NCBI RefSeq assembly: GCF_044068515.1
Contig: NZ_JBIPKI010000007.1
Span: 8,962-72,961, forward strand
Direction: 5' to 3'
From: Desulfurivibrio sp044068515
GTDB taxonomy: Bacteria > Desulfobacterota > Desulfobulbia > Desulfobulbales > Desulfurivibrionaceae
DNA: 64,000 bases
Position numbers and translations under genes: made by a program. Below, in pieces: positions 16,944 through 27,029 of the stretch. Position 1 is the stretch's first letter, and every line of letters begins with the position of its first letter. The notes under the pieces were generated by a model. That model did no database searches and had not been told where the DNA came from. It saw only the letters and a program-made list of their open reading frames with translations.

Positions 16944-17107
16944 TTGGGCTGCTGACCGCTGAGGTCCGTCTTGGTTTCCGACTTTACCGCCAAACCTTCG
17001 AGTTTCACCTGCTCCTCTTTGTTTTGCTGTAACCAGTTGGCATTCCTTAGATATCCCCAGAACCGGTTCAAGCTTAAGCGCCTTGCCGGCTACCTTGAAG
17101 GGCTCAT

Positions 17108-18067
17108 GTGAACCGGGCCGATGAATCATCCTTTGTTTTTACCGTTGCTGCCGTGGAGGCTGGTCGCCGGGTCGATCATTTCTTAGCTTCGCGAGGAGTG
17201 TTGCGGGATTTGACCCGTTCCCGCCTGCAGGGCTTGATTCGCCAAGGCATGGTCAAGGTCATTCCCGCCGGCTCGACTGCGGTGGTCCTCAAGCCCGGGC
17301 TGCTGTTAAAGGCCGGTGACCGGGTGGAATTGACCGTTCCCCCGCCGGAACCAACCGAGCTGGTTGCCGAGGAAGTTTATTTTAGCCCTCTTTATGAAGA
17401 TGAAGACATTCTGGTGCTCTCCAAGCCGCCGGGGTTGGTGGTTCATCCCGCCGGGGGCCACTGGCAGGGGACCCTGGTGCATGGTCTGCTCCATCATTGC
17501 CGCAACCTTTCCGGGATCAGCGGCGAATTAAGACCCGGCATCGTCCATCGTCTCGATAAGGATACCTCCGGTTGCCTGGTGGTGGCCAAGCATGATCAGG
17601 CTCACCGGGAACTGGTGCGCCAGTTCAAAGGCAAGCAAGTCGAAAAAACCTATCTGGCTTTGCTCCGCGGTAAGCCCAAGCAAGAGACGGGCAAGGTGGA
17701 TCTGCCCGTCGGACGCCACCCCGTTCAGCGGAAAAAAATGGCCGTGCGCCGGGATGGGGGCCGGGAGGCGGTAACCCACTGGCGGGTGCTGGAGCGCTTT
17801 GTCGCCGGCTACACCCTGGTCTCACTGGGCCTGGAAACCGGCCGGACCCACCAGATCAGGGTTCACATGGCGGCGCTGGGCTGCCCCCTGGCCGGCGACG
17901 CCCTCTATGGCCGCAAGGATGAAAGCGACCGGCTTTGGGGGATTGAACGGCAATGGCTGCATGCCCTGCGGCTTGCCTTTCGCCACCCCCGTGACGGTCG
18001 CCCTTTGCAGTTTACGGCCCCCCTGTGGCCTGATCTACAAGCCAGCCTTGATTTGTTGCGGGCTTAA
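17108..18067 (+). CDS. RluA-family 23S rRNA pseudouridine synthase (RluD type)
   Basis: This 319-residue enzyme isomerises uridine to pseudouridine in rRNA. It has an N-terminal S4 RNA-binding domain (RRVDHFLASRGV to VELTVPPP) and the catalytic domain with ILVLSKPPGLVVHPAGGH, the active-site Asp in GIVHRLDKDTSG near residue 145, and GRTHQIRVHMAALGCPLAGD. These fit the RluD subgroup best; exact target uridines cannot be read from sequence. The GTG start is supported by GAAGGG shortly upstream. Confidence 0.88.
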   Translation: MNRADESSFVFTVAAVEAGRRVDHFLASRGVLRDLTRSRLQGLIRQGMVKVIPAGSTAVVLKPGLLLKAGDRVELTVPPPEPTELVAEEVYFSPLYEDEDILVLSKPPGLVVHPAGGHWQGTLVHGLLHHCRNLSGISGELRPGIVHRLDKDTSGCLVVAKHDQAHRELVRQFKGKQVEKTYLALLRGKPKQETGKVDLPVGRHPVQRKKMAVRRDGGREAVTHWRVLERFVAGYTLVSLGLETGRTHQIRVHMAALGCPLAGDALYGRKDESDRLWGIERQWLHALRLAFRHPRDGRPLQFTAPLWPDLQASLDLLRA

Positions 18068-18270
18068 TCCACCCCTGACCGTTTTGCTCAATCCGGGGGC
18101 TGTCAATTCGCAACGGGCTGAGTTAACTGACGGCTCCCGGTACTCGGTTATGGCCGCTCCCGCTGCTTATCAGCGGCTTTGCCGGCTCGTCGGCCGGCAA
18201 TCGGTTTGCCAGGGGAGGGCGGGGACAGCGAAACGCCCTTTGACTTCAGGCAGGGTAGGGTGAAGGCTTA

Positions 18271-18969
18271 ATGAGGGTAAGCGAGAATAATAAAGAGGCC
18301 CTTGGCGGCCTGGTCGCCATCACCGGGGGCATTGCCGCGGGCAAAAGCCGGGTGGCCCAATATCTGATGGAGCACGCCGGCCTGAGCGGCATCGATGTCG
18401 ACCACCTCAGCCGGCAGTTGCTGGAACCGGACCAGGCGGGCTGGCTGGCTCTGGAACGTAATTTTGGTTCCCGTTTTTTCCGGGCCGACCGGACTATCGA
18501 TCGGAAGCTGCTCCGGCGGGCAATTTTCACCGACCCCCGGCTGCGGTCCCGGATTGATCGCCTTTTGCATCCCCTGATCCGAGCGGCCATGCAGGTGCGG
18601 GCCGCGGAACTCCGGCGGGCCGGAGCCGGGACGGTGCTGGTTGAAGTGCCGCTGCTCTACGAAGCGGGCTGGGAGGATGATTTTTCCCTGGTTCTGGTGG
18701 TCTGGGCCCCAGAGGAAGTTTGCCTGCAACGCCTCTGCCGGCGGGATGAGGTGTGCCGGGAAGAGGCCCGCGCCACCCTGGCCGCCCAGATGCCGCAGGC
18801 GGAAAAAGTGCGGCGGGCCGATCTGGTGGTTGAAAATTCCGCGGACTGGCCGACAACCTGTCAACAACTCGATCGACTGATTCCTCGGCTTCAGAAAGCG
18901 GCTAACCGGCCGGTGAAACCGGCCGGGGACCCTGAATTAAGCGGAGACTTGTCAGAGATCAGCCGCTAG
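18271..18969 (+). CDS. coaE: dephospho-CoA kinase
   Basis: This 232-residue P-loop kinase performs the final step of coenzyme A synthesis, phosphorylating the ribose 3' hydroxyl of dephospho-CoA. The Walker A motif ITGGIAAGKSRVAQYL is near residue 15, followed by GIDVDHLSRQLLEPDQ and LVEVPLLYEAGWEDDF in the middle. It is slightly longer than typical because of a C-terminal tail. It precedes rho, as in many Desulfobacterota, but rho has its own promoter. Confidence 0.92.
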   Translation: MRVSENNKEALGGLVAITGGIAAGKSRVAQYLMEHAGLSGIDVDHLSRQLLEPDQAGWLALERNFGSRFFRADRTIDRKLLRRAIFTDPRLRSRIDRLLHPLIRAAMQVRAAELRRAGAGTVLVEVPLLYEAGWEDDFSLVLVVWAPEEVCLQRLCRRDEVCREEARATLAAQMPQAEKVRRADLVVENSADWPTTCQQLDRLIPRLQKAANRPVKPAGDPELSGDLSEISR

Positions 18970-19022
18970 CCGCCATTAGCGCGGCCCGCCGGCAAAAAAA
19001 ACGCTTGATCGCCGGAAAAGCC

Positions 19023-19051
19023 TTGACAGCCCGGTCAAGAGCCAATATTAT
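19023..19051 (+). promoter_or_regulatory. rho: strong sigma-70-type promoter for rho
   Basis: A perfect TTGACA is followed after exactly 17 bases by TATTAT. This is the clearest sigma-70-type promoter in the window. Transcription would start near 19058, giving a leader of about 350 bases before rho. Confidence 0.75.
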
Positions 19052-19057
19052 CCGCAC

Positions 19058-19079
19058 AATTCCGCTGATCAGCGGAATT
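19058..19079. repeat. perfect 22-bp palindrome at the rho start point
   Basis: AATTCCGCTGA followed directly by TCAGCGGAATT is a gapless, perfect inverted repeat beginning about seven bases after the -10 box. It could be an operator for a dimeric repressor, or an RNA hairpin at the very 5' end of the rho message. The rest of the leader (19080-19407) holds a 38-codon open frame at 19255-19371 without a clear ribosome site, and nothing else I can name. Confidence 0.7.
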
Positions 19080-19407
19080 TATTCCATTCATTCCCCGGGC
19101 ACATTTGAGTAGCAAGTTTTGCGCTGTTCCTAGTAACGGGATATTCCCGAAAATTATGTTCGCCATTCCACTCTCGGTTTACATCTAATTTTTCGTGCGG
19201 ATCTTTCTGCCTCTCTGATCTCTTAAGCAATAAATTTCACTACCGGCAGCTGCCATGCGCTTGGGCCATTCCCGGCCTCTGAGTTGGCAGACCAGGCCCG
19301 GCCGGCAGTTATTCTTTGCAACCTGCAGCAACTGCGGGCTTGCTTTCTACACCAAACAGTTTTGGGCTTGACCGATTATCATCATGTTTTAAGGAGAAAA
19401 TACGTTA

Positions 19408-20676
<1,269 letters not shown>

Positions 20677-20704
20677 ACCGCTTCTCTTTTTCCTGAAGTT
20701 ATAG

Positions 20705-20732
20705 TTGCATGATTGACGGAAGAGGTTATAAT
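20705..20732 (+). promoter_or_regulatory. rpmE: probable promoter for rpmE
   Basis: TTGCAT, a 16-base spacer and a perfect TATAAT. It gives a leader of about 50 bases before the rpmE start. Confidence 0.55.
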
Positions 20733-20789
20733 ACCCCGTTTTATTATCGGCATCGCCTGTTTTGCTTAAATCAGCGGAGGTTATTGGTC

Positions 20790-20999
20790 ATGAAGGAAGG
20801 GATCCATCCGGAATATCATAAAATCAAGGCGTCCTGCGCCTGCGGCAATGAAGTGGAGATCGGCTCGGTGCTCAATGAGGTCAGGGTGGAAATTTGTGCA
20901 GCTTGTCACCCTTTCTTCACCGGTAAGCAGAAACTTATCGACTCCGCCGGCCGGGTCGAAAAATTTCTCAAGAAGTACGGTCGCACTCTGGACAAGTAG
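20790..20999 (+). CDS. rpmE: 50S ribosomal protein L31, zinc-binding form
   Basis: This 69-residue ribosomal protein carries the zinc ligands of the C-plus form: CACG near residue 16 and CAACH near residue 37, within ASCACGNEVEIGS and EICAACHPFFTGKQK. The start at 20790 follows AGCGGAGGTTATTGGTC. It sits between rho and prfA, a common arrangement. A terminator follows. Confidence 0.95.
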   Translation: MKEGIHPEYHKIKASCACGNEVEIGSVLNEVRVEICAACHPFFTGKQKLIDSAGRVEKFLKKYGRTLDK

Positions 21000-21022
21000 C
21001 TTTTTCCCGTTTAACCAGGATC

Positions 21023-21078
21023 GCCCCATGGACAGCGCCCCTCCTAGCAGGCCGGCCGCGGATTCATGGGGCTTTTTT
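21023..21078 (+). terminator. intrinsic terminator after rpmE
   Basis: GCCCCATG (21023-21030) and CATGGGGC (21065-21072) pair and are followed directly by six T. The loop is long (34 bases), but the position right after rpmE fits. Confidence 0.6.
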
Positions 21079-21195
21079 GTTGTTAAACCAGGAACTGATC
21101 TTTGATCCCTGCTCTCCGGCCCCTTGAGCCGGACCGCCCCGGTTGCGGGGCTCAGGTGTTGAGCGGGTAAATAGCCTCCCGGCGGGAAAGCATAA

Positions 21196-22263
21196 ATGTT
21201 TGAACAGCTTGCCGATATCAACGAACGCAAAAAGGTGCTGGAGGATCGTCTCTCCGAACCGGGACTGATGAAGGACCCGGCCCGGTTCCGCTCCCTGGCC
21301 AAGGAGCATGCCCAGGTCAGCAAGCTGGACGTTCTTTACGGCCGCTATCGCAAAGCCCAAAAAGATCTCGAGGCCAACCGCCGCCTGCTTCAGGAAGAGG
21401 ATGATGACGAAATCCTGGAACTGGCGCGGGTGGAAAACGAGGAGCTGGAAGAACGGATCAAGGCCCTGGATAAGGAGTTGCGCCTGGCCCTGTTGCCCCG
21501 GGATCCCAACGATGAAAAAAACATCCTGTTGGAAATCCGGGCCGGCACCGGGGGGGATGAAGCCGCCCTTTTCGCCAGCGACCTGTTCAGGATGTATAAC
21601 CGTTACGCCGAACAGCAGGGCTGGAAGGTGGAAGTTTTGAGCAGCAACCCCATCGGCATCGGGGGTTACAAGGAAATCATCGCCCTGATCAGCGGTGACC
21701 ACGTTTACAGTCGGCTCAAGTACGAGTCGGGGACCCACCGGGTGCAACGGGTGCCGGAAACCGAAGCCCAGGGCCGGGTTCATACTTCGGCGGTGACGGT
21801 GGCGGTTCTGCCCGAGGCCGAGGAAGTCGAGTTGCAGATCAATCCCGCCGAGCTCAAGTTCGATGTCTTCCGTTCCTCCGGTCCCGGCGGCCAAAGCGTC
21901 AACACCACCGATTCGGCGGTGCGGGTCACCCACCTGCCCACCGGCCTGGTGGTCAGCTGCCAGGATGAAAAATCCCAGCACAAGAACAAAGCCAAAGCGC
22001 TCCAGGTGCTGCGGGCCCGGCTCCTGGACAAGCTGGAACAGGAACAGCACGACCGGATTTCCAGTGACCGTAAAAGCCAGGTCGGCAGCGGGGATCGCAG
22101 TGAGCGGATCAGAACTTATAACTTCCCCCAGAATCGCCTCACCGAACACCGGATCAACCTGACCATCTACCGGCTCGATTCAGTGATGCTCGGCCATCTC
22201 GACGAGGTAATCGAACCATTAATGCTCCATTACCAGACCGAGACCCTCAAGCAACAGCAATGA
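21196..22263 (+). CDS. prfA: peptide chain release factor 1
   Basis: This 355-residue factor recognises UAA and UAG stop codons and triggers peptide release. The PCRF domain contains RAGTGGDEAALFASDLFRMY, the codon-recognition region has GTHRVQRVPETEAQGRVHTS, and the catalytic GGQ is in SSGPGGQSVNTTDSAVR near residue 235. The spacing fits RF1. It is followed by its own methyltransferase gene prmC, the usual order. The ribosome site (GGCGGGAAAGC) is moderate. Confidence 0.95.
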   Translation: MFEQLADINERKKVLEDRLSEPGLMKDPARFRSLAKEHAQVSKLDVLYGRYRKAQKDLEANRRLLQEEDDDEILELARVENEELEERIKALDKELRLALLPRDPNDEKNILLEIRAGTGGDEAALFASDLFRMYNRYAEQQGWKVEVLSSNPIGIGGYKEIIALISGDHVYSRLKYESGTHRVQRVPETEAQGRVHTSAVTVAVLPEAEEVELQINPAELKFDVFRSSGPGGQSVNTTDSAVRVTHLPTGLVVSCQDEKSQHKNKAKALQVLRARLLDKLEQEQHDRISSDRKSQVGSGDRSERIRTYNFPQNRLTEHRINLTIYRLDSVMLGHLDEVIEPLMLHYQTETLKQQQ

Positions 22264-22393
22264 GGGCTGAATACCCAAGCTTTCGCCATCCTGGCCTGGT
22301 CAGGTCCGGGGATGATCGCCCCGCCCTTGCCGCCGGCACTTTGCCGCCGAGCTTCGCCGGGTCGGCTTTCCCTTCAGCGGGAGGAAAAGAGCG

Positions 22394-23356
22394 ATGAACC
22401 TGACCGCTGACTCCTCCTTGGCCGCTGATTTCCCCTCCGGTATTACGGCAGGGGAGGCCCGGGCCCGGATCGGTGCCCTCCTGCGGCAGGTCGGGATTGA
22501 AGAGGCTTTCGCCGAGGCCGATATCCTGTTAGGCTGGTTGCTGGACTGCGATCGGGCGGGCCTGATCCTGGCCGCCGGGAGCAAAATTGACAACTCTTTG
22601 CGCCGGCGGTTGCTGACGGCCCTGCGCCGGCGGCTGGGGCGCGAGCCCTTGGCCTACATCATCGGGGAATGGGAATTCTGGTCCCTGTCCTTTACGGTTG
22701 GGCCCGAAGTCCTGATTCCCCGCCCCGAAACGGAGTTGCTGGTGGAGCAGGCCCTGGAATTTGCCCGGCCGGCGCCAGAATTGCCGGTCGAGGCCCGGAA
22801 GCAGGCGCCGGAACAGCCTCTCCGGATTCTCGATCTGGGCACCGGCAGCGGCATCCTGGCCGTGGTTCTGGCCCGGGAACTGGCGGCGGCCCGGGTGGTG
22901 GCTCTCGATCGTTCGGCCGCCGCCCTGGCGGTTGCCCGGGCCAACGCCCTGCGGCACGGGGTGGCGGGGCGGATCTCCCTGGTCTGCTCCCACTGGTTGA
23001 CGGCTTTGCGGGCTCGGCCGCTTTTTGATCTGGTGGTGGCTAATCCGCCTTATGTGGTGCGGAGCGATCTGGCCAATCTGCAGCCGGAGGTAAGGGATTT
23101 CGAGCCCCGGACTGCCCTGGACGGCGGTGAACGGGGCCTGGATGATATTGACGAACTCTGTCGCACCCTGCCGCCCTTTATGCGCCCGGGGGCATTGTTG
23201 CTGATGGAAATCGGCTGGGACCAGCAAGAGACGGTCCAGCGCCTTTTCCGTGCCAATCCGGCCTTCAGCGAAGTCGAAATTTTACCGGACCTGGCCGGCC
23301 ATCCCAGGATTATCCGTTGTCGGCGCCGCCAGGGAACGGATATGGTTAATGCCTAA
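22394..23356 (+). CDS. prmC: release factor glutamine methyltransferase
   Basis: This 320-residue SAM-dependent enzyme methylates the glutamine of the GGQ motif of release factors. The N-terminal helical domain is followed by PLAYIIGEWEFWSLSF, LIPRPETELLVEQ, the SAM motif ILDLGTGSGILAVVLA, and the catalytic NPPY motif in LVVANPPYVVRSD near residue 220. The GGAGG nine bases before the ATG supports the start. It lies directly after its substrate gene prfA and 17 bp before murA. Confidence 0.94.
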   Translation: MNLTADSSLAADFPSGITAGEARARIGALLRQVGIEEAFAEADILLGWLLDCDRAGLILAAGSKIDNSLRRRLLTALRRRLGREPLAYIIGEWEFWSLSFTVGPEVLIPRPETELLVEQALEFARPAPELPVEARKQAPEQPLRILDLGTGSGILAVVLARELAAARVVALDRSAAALAVARANALRHGVAGRISLVCSHWLTALRARPLFDLVVANPPYVVRSDLANLQPEVRDFEPRTALDGGERGLDDIDELCRTLPPFMRPGALLLMEIGWDQQETVQRLFRANPAFSEVEILPDLAGHPRIIRCRRRQGTDMVNA

Positions 23357-23373
23357 GCAACCGGTTGGTGACC

Positions 23374-24630
23374 ATGGATAAAATTGTCATTGAAGGAGGA
23401 GAGCCCCTGCGGGGCGAGATTGCGGTCAGTGGGGCCAAGAATGCCGCTTTGCCGTTGATCTGCGCTTGTCTGCTCGCTCCCGGCCCCCATGTCCTGGAGA
23501 ATGTTCCCGATCTGCGTGACACCCGGACCATGCTGGCCCTTCTTGAAGCTCTCGGCGCCGCCTGGCAGCGGGATGGCGCGACCCTGATCATCGATACCGC
23601 CAATTTGCATGGCTTTGAGGCCTCCTACGAGCTGGTCAAGACCATGCGGGCATCGGTGCTGGTGCTGGGGCCCCTGCTGGCCCGGATGGGGCGGGCCCGG
23701 GTTTCACTGCCCGGCGGCTGCGCCATTGGCGCTCGGCCGATCAATTTTCATCTCCAGGGCTTTCAGCAGCTGGGGGTGAGCCATCAACTGGATCAGGGAT
23801 ACGTTGATGCCTCGGTGGATGGCCGGATGACCGGGGCCACCATCTGTTTCGACATCCCATCGGTCACCGCCACCGAGAACATCCTGATGGGCGCGGTCCT
23901 GGCCCGGGGGGAGACGGTGATCAAGAATGCCGCCCGGGAACCCGAGATCGGCAACCTGGTCGATATGCTCAACGGCATGGGGGCCCGGATCAAGGGCCGG
24001 GGCAGCGATACCCTGGCGATTGAAGGGGTCGGCCGCCTGCGGCCGGCCCGGATCCGGATCGTTCCCGACCGGATCGAAACCGGCACCTTCCTGATTGCCG
24101 TGGGGGCTACCGGCGGAGAAGTGACCCTGACCAATTGCGATCCCGCCTTGCTGCCCTCGCTCTATGCAAAGCTGGGTGCCGCGGGGGTCGCAGTCCGCGA
24201 GGAGGCGGACCGGCTTCATGTCTCGCGCCGCGGTCCTTTGCGGGCGGTGGATATCAAGACCATGCCTTTCCCCGGTTTCCCCACCGATCTCCAGGCCCAG
24301 ATGATGGCCCTGATGTGCTTGAGCAATGGCCTGAGCCTGATTACGGAAACCATTTTCGAAAACCGTTTCATGCATGTGGCCGAGTTGCACCGGATGGGGG
24401 CCGATATCCGGATTGACGGCCACAGCGCCATTGTCAGCGGCACCGGCAAACTGCGCGGGGCCAAGGTCATGGCCACCGATCTGCGGGCCAGTGCCTCGCT
24501 GGTGATTGCCGGCCTGGCCGCCGAAGGGGTTACGGAAATCTCCCGGGTATATCACCTGGATCGCGGTTATGACGACCTGGTTGGCAAGTTGCGGCGGGTC
24601 GGGGCCCAAATTTATCGCGCCGCTGAATAA
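23374..24630 (+). CDS. murA: UDP-N-acetylglucosamine 1-carboxyvinyltransferase
   Basis: This 418-residue enzyme transfers enolpyruvate from PEP to UDP-GlcNAc, the committed step of peptidoglycan synthesis. Seen: GGEPLRGEIAVSGAKNAALPL with the key lysine, and LPGGCAIGARPINFHLQGF with the catalytic cysteine that fosfomycin attacks; the Cys is intact. VEDRP-type loops are replaced by family-typical sequence. The ATG at 23374 gives MDKIVIEGG; upstream TTG and GTG codons at 23365 and 23368 are less likely. It ends the coaE-rho-rpmE-prfA-prmC-murA run. Confidence 0.95.
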   Translation: MDKIVIEGGEPLRGEIAVSGAKNAALPLICACLLAPGPHVLENVPDLRDTRTMLALLEALGAAWQRDGATLIIDTANLHGFEASYELVKTMRASVLVLGPLLARMGRARVSLPGGCAIGARPINFHLQGFQQLGVSHQLDQGYVDASVDGRMTGATICFDIPSVTATENILMGAVLARGETVIKNAAREPEIGNLVDMLNGMGARIKGRGSDTLAIEGVGRLRPARIRIVPDRIETGTFLIAVGATGGEVTLTNCDPALLPSLYAKLGAAGVAVREEADRLHVSRRGPLRAVDIKTMPFPGFPTDLQAQMMALMCLSNGLSLITETIFENRFMHVAELHRMGADIRIDGHSAIVSGTGKLRGAKVMATDLRASASLVIAGLAAEGVTEISRVYHLDRGYDDLVGKLRRVGAQIYRAAE

Positions 24631-24659
24631 GCCGGCCTGGCCGGTAAGGATCCCGGCGC

Positions 24660-26582
24660 TCAGGTTTGCGCTTGGCCGTTTGCCGGCTGCGGACTCCGGG
24701 GCAGGGAGATGGTTACGGTGGTGCCCCGGCCTTCCTGGCTGGCGATGGCCATGCGGCCGCCGTGCTCTTCGATGATTTTCTGGACCATGGCCAGGCCCAG
24801 GCCGGAGCCTTCCGGCTTGGTGGTGAAGTAGGGGTCGGTGATCCGGGCCAGGTTTTCCGCCGCAATCCCGCAACCGCTGTCGCTCACTGAGATCTGGATT
24901 TCCCCCCGGGCAAGGTCTTCCCGGGCGCGGACCTGGAGCCGGCCGCCCTCGCTCATGGCCTGGAGGCTGTTGAGGTAAAGGTTGAGGAGTACTTGGGTGA
25001 TCCGGTCGGCATCGATGGCCAGGGCCGGTGACCCGGCGGCGGGTTGGAAGTCCAGCTCCACCCCCAGAACCCGGGCGTCGGCGGCGACCAGTTGCAGGGA
25101 ATTGGCCAGCAGCTCGTTGAGCCTGACCGATTGCCGGTTGAGCGGCTGGGGCCGGGCGTAGTTGAGCAGTTCGCCGATGCTGCGGTTGACCCGCTCCACT
25201 TCACTGATCAACAGCCGGGCGGCGTCATGTTCCCGGTCCTGTTCCCCGAAGCGGGAACCCAGCAGGGTGGCCAGCCCCTTGATCGAACTCAGGGGGTTGC
25301 GGATCTCATGGGCCACCCCCGCCGCCATCTTGCCCAGGGCCACCAGCCGTTCGTGGCGATGGATTTCCCTTTCCATGGCCTGCAATTCGGTAACGTCGTG
25401 GAGCAGCAGCACCCGGCCGATAATCTTCTGCTGGCGATTCCTGACCGGCACCGCGCTGACCATCACCGTTCGTTTGCCTTCTGCCGCAGGCGATTCCGGC
25501 GCCGGCGACTCTTCCCCAAGCCGAACTTTTTGGGGCTGGCCGGGCTTGTTGTCGTCCGGCCGGGGCCCGGTTGGTTCGGGCGCGGCCAGCTTGATTTCCC
25601 GGTCGATAATTTCCGCCCCGCTGGTCGGCTCGGCCAGGTAGGGGGCCAGCAGGGCCGGCAGAACCACTGCCGCGGGCCGGCCGATTACCTTTTCCGCCCG
25701 CAGATCCCCCATTTGCGCCGCCACTTCATTGCAGGTGGTGACCAGGCCCCGCTGGTCCACGGCGATGATCCCCAGCGGCAGGCGGGAGATCAGCAGGCCG
25801 GTAAAGGCCTGGACGTACTGCAGGGTTTTTTCGGCGGTACGGTAACCCTGGGCCCCGAGCAGGGCCAGCCAGCCACCGATCCCCACCAGCAACAGGGCCA
25901 GGGAGATAAACAAAATGTGGCGCCGGTTCTGGCTGATCACCATGGCCGCCTCACTCCGGTCCAGTCCCACCAGGATCACTCTGCCCTGATGACCTAAGGC
26001 CTCGGGGTCCATGCCGGCCCCGTCCTCGTGGTGTTGCCACACCTGGCGCATGCGCTGGCGTTGGCCGGGCTCCATCATCATACCGTGCCGCCCTCCCCGC
26101 CCGGCGAAGGGCGTGAATGGAGCGCTGACCTCGAAGATTCCGGCGGGAAAAGCGGGATCTTCCCGTAAGCGGTAGCTGACCCTGGCCGGGGCGCTGGGGG
26201 AGGTGTCGTTGGTCATTTGCGGGGGGAGGGGAAAGGGGAGCATCCGGCTGACCAGGTCCGGTTCGCTGTGGGCCAGGATCCGGCCCTCCTGGCTGATCAC
26301 CGCGATATATAGAATATCGGTATCCTCGGCAGCCTGCTCGATCAGGTGCTGTAAAAGGCTGGCATCATCCACCCCCATCCGCATCATGGAGGCCCGGGTG
26401 CCCGCTTCCAGAAAGCGGATGATTCCCTGGCCCCGGTTGAACAGGGTTTCGTTGGCCAGGCGCTGTTCGCGTTGCAGGTTGTTGACCGCGAAAACCAGGA
26501 TAATGGCCAGCAACAGGCCCACGGCGGTAATCAAAATCCAGGGGGAGGCGAAAATTAATTTTTTGGCCGGCAGCTTTTCCAT
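24660..26582 (-). CDS. membrane sensor histidine kinase, ZraS/NtrB-like
   Basis: This 640-residue kinase has a membrane helix at residues 10-33, a periplasmic sensor region to about 220, a second helix at 222-243, a PAS-type region from 255 to 400 broken by a Pro/Glu/Asp-rich insert (about 333-368), a HisKA domain with the phospho-acceptor His in AGVAHEIRNPLSSIKG near residue 425, and an ATPase domain ending with DSGCGIAAENL and GSGLGLAMVQKI. The periplasmic part has a Met/His-rich stretch at 166-191 (RHGMMMEPG, WQHHEDGAGM) that could bind metal. It is divergent from a ZraP-like gene, so a metal-responsive role is inferred. No response regulator is adjacent. Confidence 0.85.
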   Translation of the reverse strand: MEKLPAKKLIFASPWILITAVGLLLAIILVFAVNNLQREQRLANETLFNRGQGIIRFLEAGTRASMMRMGVDDASLLQHLIEQAAEDTDILYIAVISQEGRILAHSEPDLVSRMLPFPLPPQMTNDTSPSAPARVSYRLREDPAFPAGIFEVSAPFTPFAGRGGRHGMMMEPGQRQRMRQVWQHHEDGAGMDPEALGHQGRVILVGLDRSEAAMVISQNRRHILFISLALLLVGIGGWLALLGAQGYRTAEKTLQYVQAFTGLLISRLPLGIIAVDQRGLVTTCNEVAAQMGDLRAEKVIGRPAAVVLPALLAPYLAEPTSGAEIIDREIKLAAPEPTGPRPDDNKPGQPQKVRLGEESPAPESPAAEGKRTVMVSAVPVRNRQQKIIGRVLLLHDVTELQAMEREIHRHERLVALGKMAAGVAHEIRNPLSSIKGLATLLGSRFGEQDREHDAARLLISEVERVNRSIGELLNYARPQPLNRQSVRLNELLANSLQLVAADARVLGVELDFQPAAGSPALAIDADRITQVLLNLYLNSLQAMSEGGRLQVRAREDLARGEIQISVSDSGCGIAAENLARITDPYFTTKPEGSGLGLAMVQKIIEEHGGRMAIASQEGRGTTVTISLPRSPQPANGQAQT

Positions 26583-26774
26583 AAACTGATTTTCATCTCC
26601 TGAAAAAATATGGTGGCTGAGATTGATCAGGACAGGGCTTCAGCCTTAATGACTACACGATTCATGCCGAACGAGACAAAAAATAACATCGGTCGGAGTT
26701 CTTGTGGGGGTGAGGTTTGGCTGGGCCGGTCGGGCCCGAAGGAGTTTTGCTCATCCCAATTTTTTGACCATCAG

Positions 26775-26843
26775 TTTACCCCGACCGCTTGATAACGGCG
26801 AGGTTGGGTAAATTTTACCCGGCCGCCCCCGGTCCTGGGTAAA
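26775..26843. promoter_or_regulatory. array of TTTACCC half-sites between kinase and ZraP-like gene
   Basis: The 7-base word TTTACCC occurs four times in alternating orientation: 26775-26781, then GGGTAAA (26806-26812) with TTTACCC (26814-26820) as a tight inverted repeat GGGTAAA-T-TTTACCC, then GGGTAAA at 26837-26843. It lies 105-170 bases upstream of the sigma-54-like promoter, the usual place for an enhancer site of an NtrC-family activator. The rest of this 447-bp spacer holds the promoter and a possible 46-codon frame. Confidence 0.6.
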
Positions 26844-26947
26844 AAATAATCAATTTTTCCCGCCGGCCGGCCCCTGTTGCCCCCCAGGAGCAATGAGCCA
26901 CTGGCGACTGCTTTGTTTTATGGTGATTATTCATCTATCGGAAGCAG

Positions 26948-26963
26948 TTGGCACGATTGTTGA
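26948..26963 (+). promoter_or_regulatory. sigma-54-like promoter for the ZraP-like gene
   Basis: TTGGCACGATTGTTGA matches the sigma-54 consensus TGGCACG-N4-TTGC at all but the last position (A for C in the -12 element), with the required ten bases between GG and the -12 dinucleotide. It lies about 65 bases before the start codon. E. coli zraP is also sigma-54 dependent. Confidence 0.6.
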
Positions 26964-27029
26964 AGAAAGACTGTTTACCAAGCTGACGGGAATCAGCCCG
27001 TCAGCCAAATATCAGTCGGAGGAACAGTC

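Noticed and set aside
16727..17071. 114-codon minus-strand frame with a Glu/Lys/Gln-rich N-terminus after carD
   Set aside because: The first 40 codons look protein-like, but the rest is antisense to carD with Ser-rich shadow composition and there is no ribosome site.
19255..19371. 38-codon frame in the rho leader as a definite leader peptide gene
   Set aside because: No clear ribosome site and no similarity I recognise; kept only as a remark in the rho leader finding.
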